A stretch of 64,000 nucleotides of DNA, taken from an uncultured Clostridia bacterium (GTDB lineage: Bacteria > Bacillota > Clostridia > Oscillospirales > Oscillospiraceae). Numbering within the stretch: position 1 is the first letter of the stretch; the number at the start of each line of letters is the position of its first letter. Positions 26,506-34,929 of this stretch are shown here, piece by piece. Where the stretch lies: positions 1-64,000 of the forward strand of contig CAMHMZ010000002.1 of the NCBI GenBank assembly GCA_946186375.1. The letters run 5' to 3'. A program made the position numbers and the translations under genes. The notes beneath the pieces were generated by a model. That model saw only the letters and a program-made list of their open reading frames with translations, was not told the DNA's origin and made no database searches.

Positions 26506-26534
26506 AGTTTACCCCGGGCATTTCATGAAGTCAA
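26506..26534 (-). promoter_or_regulatory. Sigma-A promoter of the polyphosphate operon
   Basis: On the minus strand TTGACT (26534-26529), a 17-nt spacer and TAAACT (26511-26506) lie 60 nt before the ppk2 start. I see no clear Pho box. Confidence 0.65.
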
Positions 26535-26569
26535 GTGCTATTCCCACTCTGTTCAACATTTCAAGAGCC

Positions 26570-26603
26570 AAAAAAACCTCCTGCCCGATGAAAGGCAGGA
26601 GGT
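26570..26603 (-). terminator. Terminator of the CPBP protease gene
   Basis: A 10-bp stem (ACCTCCTGCC at 26576-26585 and its complement at 26594-26603) is followed on the minus strand by a T-run. It separates the protease gene from the polyphosphate operon. Confidence 0.88.
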
Positions 26604-26622
26604 AAGCGTATGGGTACTGTTA

Positions 26623-27501
26623 TCAGGCTTTGCCCGCAGACTTCTTCCATCTGAGCCAGACGAGAAGGCAAAGAAGCAGCTCAACGACGATCGCGGTGAT
26701 CGTCCCTTCGACGCCGAAAACAGCGTCATAAAACGCGCTGCTCTTCGCCGCCTCAAGATGAATAAACGAGCCCTGGGAGACGATGCCGGAATTCGGCAGG
26801 CCGAAGAGGAAGTTCTGCGTGAAATTCCACATCGTATGGATCGCGATCGCCATCCACAGGCTCCCGCGGAAATACACCACAAGGCTGAGCGCGAAACCGA
26901 TCAGCACGATGTTGAGCATGGAAAGAACGGTGATGCCGGTGTTGAAAAGATGCAGCAGGCCGAAAAACAGAGAGTTTACGATCACAGCAACCCAAACGCC
27001 GTAACGCTCGCGCATTGCGCCGAGCATATAGCCCCTGGTGAGGATCTCCTCCGCCCCGGACTGGATCATAACGCAGAGGAAAGCTACCAGCAGATACAAA
27101 ACTTCAAAGCGGCCGACGGAGAAATCGAGATCGCCGTGCAGCCAGGCCACCAGGATGCACAGGCCGTTCATCACAAAGCCGATCAACACGCCCAGGCCGA
27201 ATTCCTTGAGCGTATTCCCCTTTCCGCCGCCGCGCCCGGCGCTGCCGAAAGACCGGAACACGTCTTTTTCGGCAAGACCGCAGTACAAAAGCACCGCCCC
27301 GTCGATACCGATAAAGCTCAGATACATCAGCAGAAAACGCCAGGAGGCCTGTTCTCCGGGGATGACAAGACCGAGCGGCAGGCAGAGAAGCTCGCCAACG
27401 ATCTGTCCCGCGAGCATCAGCCCCAGCGCGATCAGACATACCCAGACGATCCTGTGCCGTTTCTTTTTCACAGGCTTCTCTTCGATCATTTCCTCATCCA
27501 T
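26623..27501 (-). CDS. CPBP family intramembrane metalloprotease
   Basis: The 292-residue membrane protein has about eight hydrophobic segments and the CPBP (Abi/CAAX protease) motifs: EE and R in GAEEILTRGYML, FFGLLH and IHTMWNF. These are the presumed glutamate-activated metal and catalytic sites of the Rce1-like intramembrane proteases. In bacteria, members act in bacteriocin immunity, regulated proteolysis or unknown roles; no bacteriocin gene is near. The start follows GGGAG. It lies between yebC and the polyphosphate operon with its own terminator; its promoter is not obvious. Confidence 0.85.
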   Translation of the reverse strand: MDEEMIEEKPVKKKRHRIVWVCLIALGLMLAGQIVGELLCLPLGLVIPGEQASWRFLLMYLSFIGIDGAVLLYCGLAEKDVFRSFGSAGRGGGKGNTLKEFGLGVLIGFVMNGLCILVAWLHGDLDFSVGRFEVLYLLVAFLCVMIQSGAEEILTRGYMLGAMRERYGVWVAVIVNSLFFGLLHLFNTGITVLSMLNIVLIGFALSLVVYFRGSLWMAIAIHTMWNFTQNFLFGLPNSGIVSQGSFIHLEAAKSSAFYDAVFGVEGTITAIVVELLLCLLVWLRWKKSAGKA

Positions 27502-27535
27502 GATGGTATTCTCCCTTCAAGTTCCTGACAGACAA

Positions 27536-27568
27536 GCATAAAACCTCCCGAAGCAGGAGGTTTTATGC
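27536..27568 (-). terminator. Terminator of yebC
   Basis: A 13-bp stem (GCATAAAACCTCC and its complement, loop of 7) lies 7 nt past the yebC stop; the T-stretch is part of the stem's 3' arm on the minus strand. The CPBP gene starts 34 nt further on. Confidence 0.8.
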
Positions 27569-27574
27569 CAAACA

Positions 27575-28315
27575 TTATTCCGCGTCTTCCCAGTTGTGCC
27601 AGACGTTCTGGACGTCGTCGAAGTCCTCGAACATGTCGAGCATCTTCTGCATATTCTTGGCGTCGTCCTCGTTGGTGAGCTTGATGTAGCCATTCTGGGG
27701 CAGCATCTCGACCTGCGCGGAGAGGAGCTTGTAGCCCTTCTCGGTCAGCGCGTCGGCCACGGAGGCGACCTCGTCTTCACCGGTATAAACCGTCATGACC
27801 TCGCCCTCGGCCTCAAAGTCCGCAGCGCCCGCGTCCAGCGCGTCCATCATCACAGTGTCCTCGTCGAGCTCTTCGTCCTCGTTGTCGATGACGATGACGC
27901 CCTTCTTGTCGAAGGACCAGCTGACGCAGTTGGCCGTGCCCATGTTTCCGCCGTATTTGTCAAAGTAGTGACGGATCTCGCCCGCGGTGCGGTTGCGGTT
28001 ATCGGTCATGGTCTCGACGATGACGGCGACGCCCTGCGGGCCGTAGCCTTCATAGATGATCTTTTCATAGTTTTCCGTATTGCCCGCGCCAAGCGCCTTG
28101 TCGATGGTGCGCTTGATGTTGTCGTTGGGCATGTTGGCGGCCTTCGCCTTGGCGATCACAGCGGCCAGCTTGGAGTTGGAGCGGGGATCCCCGCCGCCGC
28201 CTTCCTTGACCGCGACGATCATTTCACGCGCTATTTTGGTGAAGGTGGAGGCGCGCTTGGCGTCCGCCGCCCCCTTGGTCTTTTGTATGTTGTGCCACTT
28301 GGAATGTCCTGACAT
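27575..28315 (-). CDS. YebC/TACO1 family protein
   Basis: The 246-residue protein opens with the family hallmark MSGHSKWHNIQKTKGAADAK and has GYGPQGVAVIVETMTDNRNR. YebC proteins are known as transcription regulators and, more recently, as ribosome-associated factors that help with proline-rich stalling; YebC_I and YebC_II subtypes differ and I cannot assign the subtype firmly. The start is fixed by AGGAG upstream and by the family N-terminus. It is monocistronic, with a consensus-like promoter divergent from that of a DUF1858 gene. Confidence 0.93.
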   Translation of the reverse strand: MSGHSKWHNIQKTKGAADAKRASTFTKIAREMIVAVKEGGGGDPRSNSKLAAVIAKAKAANMPNDNIKRTIDKALGAGNTENYEKIIYEGYGPQGVAVIVETMTDNRNRTAGEIRHYFDKYGGNMGTANCVSWSFDKKGVIVIDNEDEELDEDTVMMDALDAGAADFEAEGEVMTVYTGEDEVASVADALTEKGYKLLSAQVEMLPQNGYIKLTNEDDAKNMQKMLDMFEDFDDVQNVWHNWEDAE

Positions 28316-28365
28316 AAAAACAACTCCTCTTGTCTGAAGAATGAAATGACGCATCAACGGCAGGT

Positions 28366-28394
28366 ATTTTATCATATTCCGTCCCCGGTGACAA
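28366..28394 (-). promoter_or_regulatory. Sigma-A promoter of yebC
   Basis: On the minus strand TTGTCA (28394-28389), a 17-nt spacer and TAAAAT (28371-28366) lie about 50 nt upstream of the start. Confidence 0.8.
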
Positions 28395-28414
28395 GTGGCA
28401 AATCTGCTCCACTC

Positions 28415-28443
28415 TTGTAAAATGTCGCAAAGAAGCGTATAAT
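28415..28443 (+). promoter_or_regulatory. Sigma-A promoter of the second DUF1858 gene
   Basis: TTGTAA (28415-28420), a 17-nt spacer and TATAAT (28438-28443) lie just upstream of the ribosome-binding site GAGAGGAGAG, leaving a leader of only about 17 nt. It runs back to back with the yebC promoter. Confidence 0.82.
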
Positions 28444-28466
28444 CTCCTCGAGAGGAGAGAAAACAA

Positions 28467-28685
28467 ATGGAATTTACCGAGAAAACCAGGATCGTCGATA
28501 TCATGGAGGCCTATCCGGACCTGACGGAAGAGCTCATGTCGGACGAGCGTGTCGCCGCCTTCATGAAAACGCCCATGGCAAAGTTCATGCTGAAAACGGC
28601 AACGATCAAAGACGCCAGCAGGATCAGCGGCAAATCCGTCGAGACCCTGATCAAAAAGCTTGAGCGCGCGACAGCAAATAAATAA
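28467..28685 (+). CDS. DUF1858 domain small protein (second copy type)
   Basis: This 72-residue protein has the DUF1858 pattern: TRIVDIMEAYPDLTEELMS, a middle PMAKFMLKTATIKDASR, and a final helix KSVETLIKKLERA. Unlike the copy at 255-455 it has no Cys residues, so it cannot bind a metal through thiols. It has its own promoter, ribosome-binding site and terminator and is a single-gene unit. The function of the family is unknown. Confidence 0.78.
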   Translation: MEFTEKTRIVDIMEAYPDLTEELMSDERVAAFMKTPMAKFMLKTATIKDASRISGKSVETLIKKLERATANK

Positions 28686-28689
28686 AGAT

Positions 28690-28726
28690 CCGCCCCTCCG
28701 GCAGCAAGTCGGAGGAGCGGTTTTTT
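28690..28726 (+). terminator. Terminator of the second DUF1858 gene
   Basis: Arms CCGCCCCTCCG and CGGAGGAGCGG (one mismatch) are followed by TTTTTT. The SPOCS gene converges on it and ends 10 nt further right. Confidence 0.85.
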
Positions 28727-28735
28727 ATGCTCTAA

Positions 28736-30238
28736 TCATAACGTTCTCGGGATCAAAAGGAGCTTTCCGTCAAGCGCGCCCTCTGTCTCATTGAGCGTCT
28801 CGATGCTCTCTGCGCTGCTGTGGTAGCGCTTGGCCAGCTCCCAGATGCTCTCCTGATCCGCGCGCACGACAGTGAGACTGGGGCAGGCTTTCCATTCGAA
28901 GGGGCTGTCCTCAAGAAGGCTCATGGAAACAGCGTTCTCCAGCCGGGTCTCCACACGCAGTTCGCAGGGCAGCTCCAGGCAAAGCCTCACAGACAGCGCG
29001 CCATCGGACAGCCGCCAGTTCTTCTCCGCCATGTGCAGAGCGTGGAGCAGCAATTCCCCTTCCGGCCGTTTTGCGGACAGCGGAAAGCTCCTTCTGACGC
29101 AGGCAAGCGTTCCGTCGCCGCATCGGTAGAGGATATCCAGACTGACGGGCGTATCAAGCGTCTCATCGCCGAGCGTCGGCACCCCAACTGTGTCAAACAC
29201 AGTCAGCACTTCGATGCAATCCTCCGGCATGTCGATGCGATCCTCACGCTCCAGGCGAAGGTTTCTCGTTTCAAGGCCGGTGACAACGGGCAGCTGCTCG
29301 AAGCTCAGCGCCGAGGGAAAAAGGTTGCTGTAGGCGTCGCTGATCACCGTGTACTCCTGTCGGCAGCAGCCGGTGAGCTGCAGCAGTGCGTGTACTTCGG
29401 CGTCGATCGATTTCTCTCCGCCGATCGTATCCAGAAGGCTGAAATAGAGCGATGTCGTCTCAAGACCGGCGAAGCAGTGCTCCGTCTCCTCCTGCCCTAT
29501 ATCGACGAGCTGGGAAAAGGGCGCACTGAACTCTGCGGCGGTCGGGCATTCCTCATCTTTGGCCTTGTACAGCAACGACAGCTGGACTTCACCCTTGACC
29601 AGGATCTTGGATCCGATCTGCTGCTGATCGCTCAAACAAAACGCAGCGCTTTGCCAAATCAGCCGCTCCGGCTCAGGCATGCCGGCCGGGAGCGAAAACT
29701 GCTCATTGAGCACAAAAGTCTTTTCGCACACAGCGCTCACAAGCGAGCCGCTTGTCTGCTCTGTCTGAATATGGATCGGCGCTCTTTGCTCAGTCGGAGC
29801 GGAAGAGGCTACCCTGATTTCTGTTTGAGAAAAGGCGCTCAGCTCTCCCCCCACCTCCACGGCGACAGAGACCTTACGCGGATTGATCATGCGCGCCTCG
29901 CTGCTTCCCGCGAACAGTCTTATGCGTGTCTGCAGTTCGCTTTCTTCCCCTTCCAGCTCATACTCCAGGCTGAAGCTCCTGCTCAGCGAAAGATCACAGA
30001 CGGCGTTTGCCAGCTCGTTTACGTACAGAACGACCGCACTTACCTCCCCTGTGACGATCACGCCGTGCGCCGTGAGATCCTTGCTTTTGAGGAGTATCTG
30101 CGACCGCACTGACAGGATGTGACCGATATCGTCATTGACGTCGGGCACTACACTCTCCATATTCACCTGGATACGTTTTGTCTGCCGCAAGATCTCCTGA
30201 TAAGCCTTGACAGAAGTTGATTCAAAATTGATTTCCAT
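28736..30238 (-). CDS. SPOCS (DUF3794) and LysM domain protein
   Basis: The 500-residue protein contains SPOCS-type (DUF3794) repeats, seen as VNDDIGHILSVRSQILLKSK and the related central stretch SKILVKGEVQLSLLYKA, and ends in a LysM-like module (LTVVRADQESIWELAKRYHS ... LLLIPRTL). SPOCS/LysM proteins such as SafA/SpoVID relatives occur only in spore formers and act at the coat-cortex boundary. Start ATG 30238 follows AAGGAG; an upstream in-frame start at 30259 lacks a site. A sigma-E-like promoter lies upstream. No signal peptide is seen, which fits mother-cell coat assembly. Confidence 0.82.
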   Translation of the reverse strand: MEINFESTSVKAYQEILRQTKRIQVNMESVVPDVNDDIGHILSVRSQILLKSKDLTAHGVIVTGEVSAVVLYVNELANAVCDLSLSRSFSLEYELEGEESELQTRIRLFAGSSEARMINPRKVSVAVEVGGELSAFSQTEIRVASSAPTEQRAPIHIQTEQTSGSLVSAVCEKTFVLNEQFSLPAGMPEPERLIWQSAAFCLSDQQQIGSKILVKGEVQLSLLYKAKDEECPTAAEFSAPFSQLVDIGQEETEHCFAGLETTSLYFSLLDTIGGEKSIDAEVHALLQLTGCCRQEYTVISDAYSNLFPSALSFEQLPVVTGLETRNLRLEREDRIDMPEDCIEVLTVFDTVGVPTLGDETLDTPVSLDILYRCGDGTLACVRRSFPLSAKRPEGELLLHALHMAEKNWRLSDGALSVRLCLELPCELRVETRLENAVSMSLLEDSPFEWKACPSLTVVRADQESIWELAKRYHSSAESIETLNETEGALDGKLLLIPRTL

Positions 30239-30268
30239 ATCCAACGCTCCTTGCTGCACGTTTGCTAA

Positions 30269-30298
30269 AGCCTATGCCGCGCGCCAGGGCGATTATGC
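30269..30298 (-). promoter_or_regulatory. Possible sigma-E promoter of the SPOCS gene
   Basis: On the minus strand GCATAAT (30298-30292), a 15-nt spacer and CATAGGCT (30276-30269) resemble a sigma-E promoter with two mismatches in the -10 box. It ends 30 nt before the SPOCS start. Confidence 0.4.
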
Positions 30299-30308
30299 TA
30301 TCGTTTCA

Positions 30309-30461
30309 TCAGCAGCAGCGCAGCAGCCACAATCCGAGCGCGATCAGCCCCAGTGCAAACAGGATCCACCACACAAGACTCGGCAGCAGCAGGTACAACA
30401 GGATGACCGTTCCGACCGCGATCGCGGCGCAGGCCCCGAGCGGACGCCTCCCCCTTCTCAT
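30309..30461 (-). CDS. Small hydrophobic membrane protein, 50 residues
   Basis: A 50-codon frame starts with a basic MRRGRRPLG, has two adjoining hydrophobic stretches (about residues 11-29 and 31-46, rich in Leu, Val, Ile, Trp) and ends LLRCC. GGGAGG lies 11 nt upstream of the ATG. The composition (Arg at the inner end, then two short helices) suggests a real membrane peptide. The ribosome-binding site lies inside the 3' arm of the rsgA terminator, so expression would need read-through or opening of the hairpin. The function is unknown; it could belong with the SPOCS gene 70 nt downstream. Confidence 0.5.
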   Translation of the reverse strand: MRRGRRPLGACAAIAVGTVILLYLLLPSLVWWILFALGLIALGLWLLRCC

Positions 30462-30463
30462 AT

Positions 30464-30512
30464 AAAAACCGCCTCCCGCAAAACCAGGTACTCCAGTTTA
30501 TGCGGGAGGCGG
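30464..30512 (-). terminator. Terminator of the long cdaA-rsgA operon
   Basis: A 12-bp stem (CCGCCTCCCGCA at 30469-30480 and its complement at 30501-30512) is followed on the minus strand by GGTTTTTAT. It begins 16 nt past the rsgA stop. The ATG of the 50-residue membrane protein comes 3 nt after the T-run, and the stem holds its GGGAGG. Confidence 0.85.
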
Positions 30513-30527
30513 TAATTTATGACACGA

Positions 30528-31421
30528 TTATCCGTTTTTCGTGCTTTTTTCCCAGAAGGCATGCTGACTGCAGAGTTCATACAGCCGAACGTAAGAGCGA
30601 TAGCGGCTCTCGCCGATCTCGCCTCGACTGACCGCGGCAGTCACCGCGCAGCCCGGCTCCTGCAGATGCGCACAGTCCTGGAAGCGGCAGGAGCCAAGCC
30701 AGGGCTCAAAATCGGGAAACAGCGGTGCAAGCTCTTCTTTCGAAATAGTCTGCATCATCTCCAGGTCAAAGGAAGCGAAGCCCGGAGTGTCGGCCGCATA
30801 TGTATCGTCTCCGAGCGCGTAGAGCTCGACATGGCGGGTCGTGTGCCGCCCTCGGCCGAGCTTTTGGCTGACCTCAGCCGTCTCGATCTTTGCCTCAGGC
30901 AGAAGACGGTTCAACAGGCTTGATTTCCCGACGCCTGAGTTTCCCGTAAACGCACAGGTTTTGCCGCGAAGCAGCGCTCTGAGCGCGTCGACTCCCTCCC
31001 CGTTCTCCGCACTGGTGAGAACGACCGGAAAGCCCGCCCGGCGAAAAATGCCGCAGAGCGTGTCGCCGCTGTTCAGATCGCTCTTGTTGACGCAGACGAT
31101 CAGCTCACAGTCGGATAAAGAGGCGATGACCGAGACGCGGTCGATCAGAAAAGGGTCTGTGACGGGGTTGACCGCCGCCGCGACAAAGACGAGCGCGTCG
31201 ACATTGGCGACAGCCGGACGAACGAACCAGTTCCGCCTCGGTTCGACCTGGTCGATGCGCCCTTTTCCGGCGCTCTCCAGGCTCAATCTTACACGATCCC
31301 CCACAAGCGGCGAAGTGCCGTCAAGCCGGAAGCGCCCGCGGGCCTTGCACTCGATAAGCCCCTTTTCGGTTTGTACATAGTAAAAGCCGCTCAGGGCCTT
31401 CATGATCCTGCCCTCTGTCAT
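30528..31421 (-). CDS. rsgA: Ribosome small subunit-dependent GTPase A
   Basis: RsgA is a circularly permuted GTPase that checks late maturation of the 30S subunit. The 297-residue protein has an OB-fold N-terminus, the permuted order NKSD (G4), then FTGNSGVGKSSLLN (G1), HTTRHVELY and DTPGF (G3), and a C-terminal zinc site CRFQDCAHLQEPGC. It starts 4 nt after prkC with GAGGAG. The gene order prpC, prkC, rsgA is that of B. subtilis; rpe, the usual next gene, is missing and the operon ends here with a terminator. Confidence 0.95.
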   Translation of the reverse strand: MTEGRIMKALSGFYYVQTEKGLIECKARGRFRLDGTSPLVGDRVRLSLESAGKGRIDQVEPRRNWFVRPAVANVDALVFVAAAVNPVTDPFLIDRVSVIASLSDCELIVCVNKSDLNSGDTLCGIFRRAGFPVVLTSAENGEGVDALRALLRGKTCAFTGNSGVGKSSLLNRLLPEAKIETAEVSQKLGRGRHTTRHVELYALGDDTYAADTPGFASFDLEMMQTISKEELAPLFPDFEPWLGSCRFQDCAHLQEPGCAVTAAVSRGEIGESRYRSYVRLYELCSQHAFWEKSTKNG

Positions 31422-31425
31422 GCGT

Positions 31426-33123
31426 TCAGCTCCTCGGGCCGGAGGAGACCTGCAGATAGATCTTTGTATGCTCCTCTGCCTGCGTGAAGGCCGCAGGCTC
31501 CTGGCCGATCACGGTACCGGCCTCATAATCACTGACGACATATTCCGTATCTCCGTAGCTCAGACGGGCGCTCTCGATCTTGGAGCGGGCAGCGTCCTCG
31601 GCCAGACCGACGAGGTTCGGGACCTCAACATAGACGATCTCCGGGCCGCTGCTGACAGTGATATACACGGTCGAGCCCTGGCTGAGCTGCTCACCGGCCA
31701 TGGGGCTGGATGCGATCACATAGTCACGCGTGACGCTGTCCGAGGTGGCGTTTTCGATTTCTCCGACAAGTCCCGCTGCACTCAGCAGCAGCAGCGCGTC
31801 GCTGTAGTTGCGGTTGACGACGTCGGGCACCTCCACAAGATTGCTGCCCGTGCTGACGGTCAGCGCGACGGCGATCCCGTTGGGCGTCACCATGACGCTG
31901 CGTCCGGCCGCCGGGTCCTGCGTGAGCACAACGCCCGGCTCATGTGCGGTATCTGTAACGAAGGTCACACTGAAATTGTATTTGGACAGCAGCTCGGTAC
32001 TGCTCTCGATCTCGCTGTACTGCATGCCGATAAAGCTCGGCATACCGGTCCGCTCCGCCGAGGAAAAGACATCGCCAAGCCAGAATTTCCACAGGAAAGA
32101 GACGAGAGAGACCGTGAGAGCGAGCAGCAGGAAGGTCCCGAACAGATAGCTGACCCTGCTGGCCCGGCGGCGGCGGCGCGCATAGCTCGCCTTTGAAAGT
32201 TCACTGACGGAGCGCACAGGCTTGACCCCGCGTGATTTGAGCGTCTCACCGGTCTGCCGGTCGTTCTCCCCCTCGGTTTTCTGCTTTTTCGGTGAAAAGC
32301 TGATCGCCTCGAGATCCTCTGCAAGCTCGTTTGCCGTTTGATACCTCTCATCGAGCTTTGTCGCCATGGCTTTCATGGTGACGCGTGCAAGTTCTTCGGG
32401 AATGTCGGGATTGATCTCTCGCAGCGGCTTCGGATCCGCTGTCATGTGCTTGATCGCCACTTCGCCCAGCGTATCGCCGTCGTAGGGCACCTCTCCCGCG
32501 AGCATCTCATACATCACGACGCCGAGTGAATAGATATCGCTGCGCGCATCGGGGATCTCACCCCTGGCCTGCTCCGGCGCGATATAGTGGATCGAGCCGA
32601 TGGCCTGGCCGTTGGCCTCATGGATCTCATTTTCCAGCGCGGCGATGCCGAAATCGGCGACCTTGATCGTGCCGTCGCGCAGCAGCATGATGTTCTGCGG
32701 CTTGATATCCCGGTGGATGATACCGCGTTCATGCGCGTGGCTGAGCGCACGGGCGATCTGCCTGGAGAAATGCAGCGCTTCCTTCCAGGCCAGTTTCCCG
32801 CGCCGATCCATATACTGCCTGAGCGTGATGCCGTTGACAAGCTCCATCACGATATATTCGAGCTTGTCGCTGTGGCTGACGTCGAACACCGCGATGATAT
32901 TGGGGTGAGAGAGCATGGCGACAGCCTGGGATTCCCCGCAGAAGCGGCGTTTGAACTCCTCGTCCCCCGCCATCTCCTCGCGCATGATCTTCACAGCGAC
33001 CTCACGGTGCAGACGGTTGTCCATGGCCCGATAGACCACGGCCATACCGCCCTCGCCGATCAGCTCCTGAATCTCATATCTGTCGTCGAGCGTCTGTCCA
33101 ATGTATTGATCCTTTTCTTCCAT
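31426..33123 (-). CDS. prkC: PASTA-domain Ser/Thr protein kinase
   Basis: PrkC-type kinases sense muropeptides or lipid II and control cell-wall growth and, in B. subtilis, spore germination. The 565-residue protein has a kinase domain with Lys45 in [13 protein letters not shown] (137-144) and DFG (157-159), a linker, one membrane segment ([20 protein letters not shown], about 325-345) and three extracellular PASTA repeats ([36 protein letters not shown]). It lies between prpC and rsgA, 2 nt after prpC, so kinase and phosphatase are co-expressed. Confidence 0.95.
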   Translation of the reverse strand: MEEKDQYIGQTLDDRYEIQELIGEGGMAVVYRAMDNRLHREVAVKIMREEMAGDEEFKRRFCGESQAVAMLSHPNIIAVFDVSHSDKLEYIVMELVNGITLRQYMDRRGKLAWKEALHFSRQIARALSHAHERGIIHRDIKPQNIMLLRDGTIKVADFGIAALENEIHEANGQAIGSIHYIAPEQARGEIPDARSDIYSLGVVMYEMLAGEVPYDGDTLGEVAIKHMTADPKPLREINPDIPEELARVTMKAMATKLDERYQTANELAEDLEAISFSPKKQKTEGENDRQTGETLKSRGVKPVRSVSELSKASYARRRRRASRVSYLFGTFLLLALTVSLVSFLWKFWLGDVFSSAERTGMPSFIGMQYSEIESSTELLSKYNFSVTFVTDTAHEPGVVLTQDPAAGRSVMVTPNGIAVALTVSTGSNLVEVPDVVNRNYSDALLLLSAAGLVGEIENATSDSVTRDYVIASSPMAGEQLSQGSTVYITVSSGPEIVYVEVPNLVGLAEDAARSKIESARLSYGDTEYVVSDYEAGTVIGQEPAAFTQAEEHTKIYLQVSSGPRS

Positions 33124-33125
33124 AG

Positions 33126-33872
33126 CTACCTCGCAACTACAACAACCGTCACATTATCTTTGGCCCCGCGGTTAAGCGCCTTGCTCATCAGTGAGCGGCA
33201 CAAGAGCTCCGGCTCCGGGTAGAGATCGGCGTATTCCATCATCTCGTCGTCCGAAACGATGTTGGACAAGCCGTCCGAGCAAAGCAGCAGCAGATCGCCG
33301 CTCTGCAGAGTGAAATCATAATAATCCGCTTCGACGTCGGCCTCGGAGCCGAGCGCACGCGTAATGACGTTTTTCTGCGGATGCACCCTTGCCTGCTCCT
33401 TGGTGATCGCACCATATTCCACCAGATCCTCGACAAGGGAATGATCGCGCGTGATCTGTGTGATGACGTGAAAGCGGCGGGATATATGATAGGCGCGGCT
33501 GTCGCCCACATTAATGATATACCCGTTTCCGTTGTTTTTGATCACACCGCCGACGATCGTTGTGCCCATGCCGTTATAGGCCTCATCAAACTGGGAGTAC
33601 TCATATGCGACGCCGTTTGCCTCCGTGCAGGCGTCCTGCAGAACCTGTCTGTAGTCCAGCGCCCGTCTCACACGGGAGGTGAGCTTGGCATAGATATAGG
33701 AGACAAAGGCCTTGTTGGCCAGCTGACTTGCCAGCCCTCCGGCCTTGGCGCCGCCCATCCCGTCGCAGAGCGCGACGACCAGGCAATCGCGGGCGTCACA
33801 TTTTTCTATGATAAAGCTGTCCTGATTGTCCTTGCGGACTTTTCCGCGGTCGGTCAGGCCGAAACTCTTCAT
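33126..33872 (-). CDS. prpC: PP2C-type Ser/Thr protein phosphatase
   Basis: This metal-dependent phosphatase reverses phosphorylation by PrkC. The 248-residue protein begins MKSFGLTDRGKVRKDNQD (metal and phosphate ligands), then ALCDGMGGAKAG, GDSRAYHI, SDGLSN and NRGAKDNVTVVVV, all PPM motifs. The start at 33872 is fixed by AGGAGG and by the family N-terminus; the frame extends upstream without support. It is immediately followed by prkC. Confidence 0.95.
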   Translation of the reverse strand: MKSFGLTDRGKVRKDNQDSFIIEKCDARDCLVVALCDGMGGAKAGGLASQLANKAFVSYIYAKLTSRVRRALDYRQVLQDACTEANGVAYEYSQFDEAYNGMGTTIVGGVIKNNGNGYIINVGDSRAYHISRRFHVITQITRDHSLVEDLVEYGAITKEQARVHPQKNVITRALGSEADVEADYYDFTLQSGDLLLLCSDGLSNIVSDDEMMEYADLYPEPELLCRSLMSKALNRGAKDNVTVVVVAR

Positions 33873-33888
33873 AGCTTTCCTCCTCGTG

Positions 33889-34929
33889 TCAGGCGTCGTG
33901 CAGCGCCCGTTCTCTCTTCCTGCGCAGCTGTCCGCAGGAGGCGTCCACATCCCCGCCAAGGCTCCGCCGAACCGTCACATTGACACCAGCGTCCTCCAGA
34001 ATGCGGATAAAAGCCTTCATATGGCCCTGTGTCGTCGGCTGGAAGGGACGCTCTTCCACATGGTTGAGCGGGATGAGATTGACATGCGCCCCCACAGACC
34101 GCGCCCGTTTGGCCAGAAGCCTTGCGTGCTCGGCGCTGTCGTTGACGCCGTTGATCATGGCGTATTCAAAGGAGATGCGGCGTCCTGTACGCTCGTAATA
34201 GCGGCGGCAGGCGTCCATCAGCGCGTCGACGCCGCGGCCGTGATTGGCCGGCATGATGCGTGAGCGGGTCTCGTCGTCTGGCGCGTGCAGGGAAACGGAA
34301 AGCGTGATCTGCAGATCGCGCTCGGCCAGCTCGTCGAACCGCTCGATCAGCCCGCAGGTCGAGAGCGTGATATGGCGCATGCCGATGTTCATCCCCTGCG
34401 TATGATTGACAAGCTCCAGAAAACGCATGACATTGTCGAAATTATCGAGCGGCTCGCCGATCCCCATCAATACAATGTTGGAAATGGGGAGACCGGAGTC
34501 AAGCTGCGTAAAGAGTACCTCGTCGAGCATCTCGGCCGGTTCCAGACCTCGGACAAGCCCGCCGATGGTCGAGGCACAGAAGGCGCAGCCCTGTCGGCAG
34601 CCGACCTGGGAGGAGATGCATACCGTGTTTCCGTGCCGGTACTGCATGAGCACCGTCTCGACGGCGTTTCCATCCCGGAGCTCCCAGAGATATTTGATCG
34701 TGCCATCCAGCTTGGAAATCTGTTTGTTGAGCACCTTCGGCGCATAGATCTCATAGCGTTCGCGGAGCTTTTCGCGCAGCGAGAGCGGCAGATCCTTCAT
34801 AGCATCAAAGTCACGCACGCCGCGGCCGAGGGAGCGAAAGACCTGCCCGGCGCGATAGCGAGGCTCGCCGAGACTCGTCAGCTCCTGCTCGAGCTCAGTG
34901 GGGAGAAGAGAAACGATGTTTTCTTTCAT
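33889..34929 (-). CDS. rlmN: Dual-specificity 23S rRNA/tRNA A2503/A37 methyltransferase
   Basis: RlmN is a radical-SAM enzyme that puts a C2 methyl on A2503 of 23S rRNA and on A37 of some tRNAs. The 346-residue protein has the cluster motif GCRQGCAFCAS, the GIGEPLDNFDNV motif and a Cys near the C-terminus (ASCGQLRRK) for the resolving thiol. Start ATG 34929 overlaps the rsmB stop by four bases, so translation is coupled. Position between rsmB and prpC is the usual one. Confidence 0.95.
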   Translation of the reverse strand: MKENIVSLLPTELEQELTSLGEPRYRAGQVFRSLGRGVRDFDAMKDLPLSLREKLRERYEIYAPKVLNKQISKLDGTIKYLWELRDGNAVETVLMQYRHGNTVCISSQVGCRQGCAFCASTIGGLVRGLEPAEMLDEVLFTQLDSGLPISNIVLMGIGEPLDNFDNVMRFLELVNHTQGMNIGMRHITLSTCGLIERFDELAERDLQITLSVSLHAPDDETRSRIMPANHGRGVDALMDACRRYYERTGRRISFEYAMINGVNDSAEHARLLAKRARSVGAHVNLIPLNHVEERPFQPTTQGHMKAFIRILEDAGVNVTVRRSLGGDVDASCGQLRRKRERALHDA

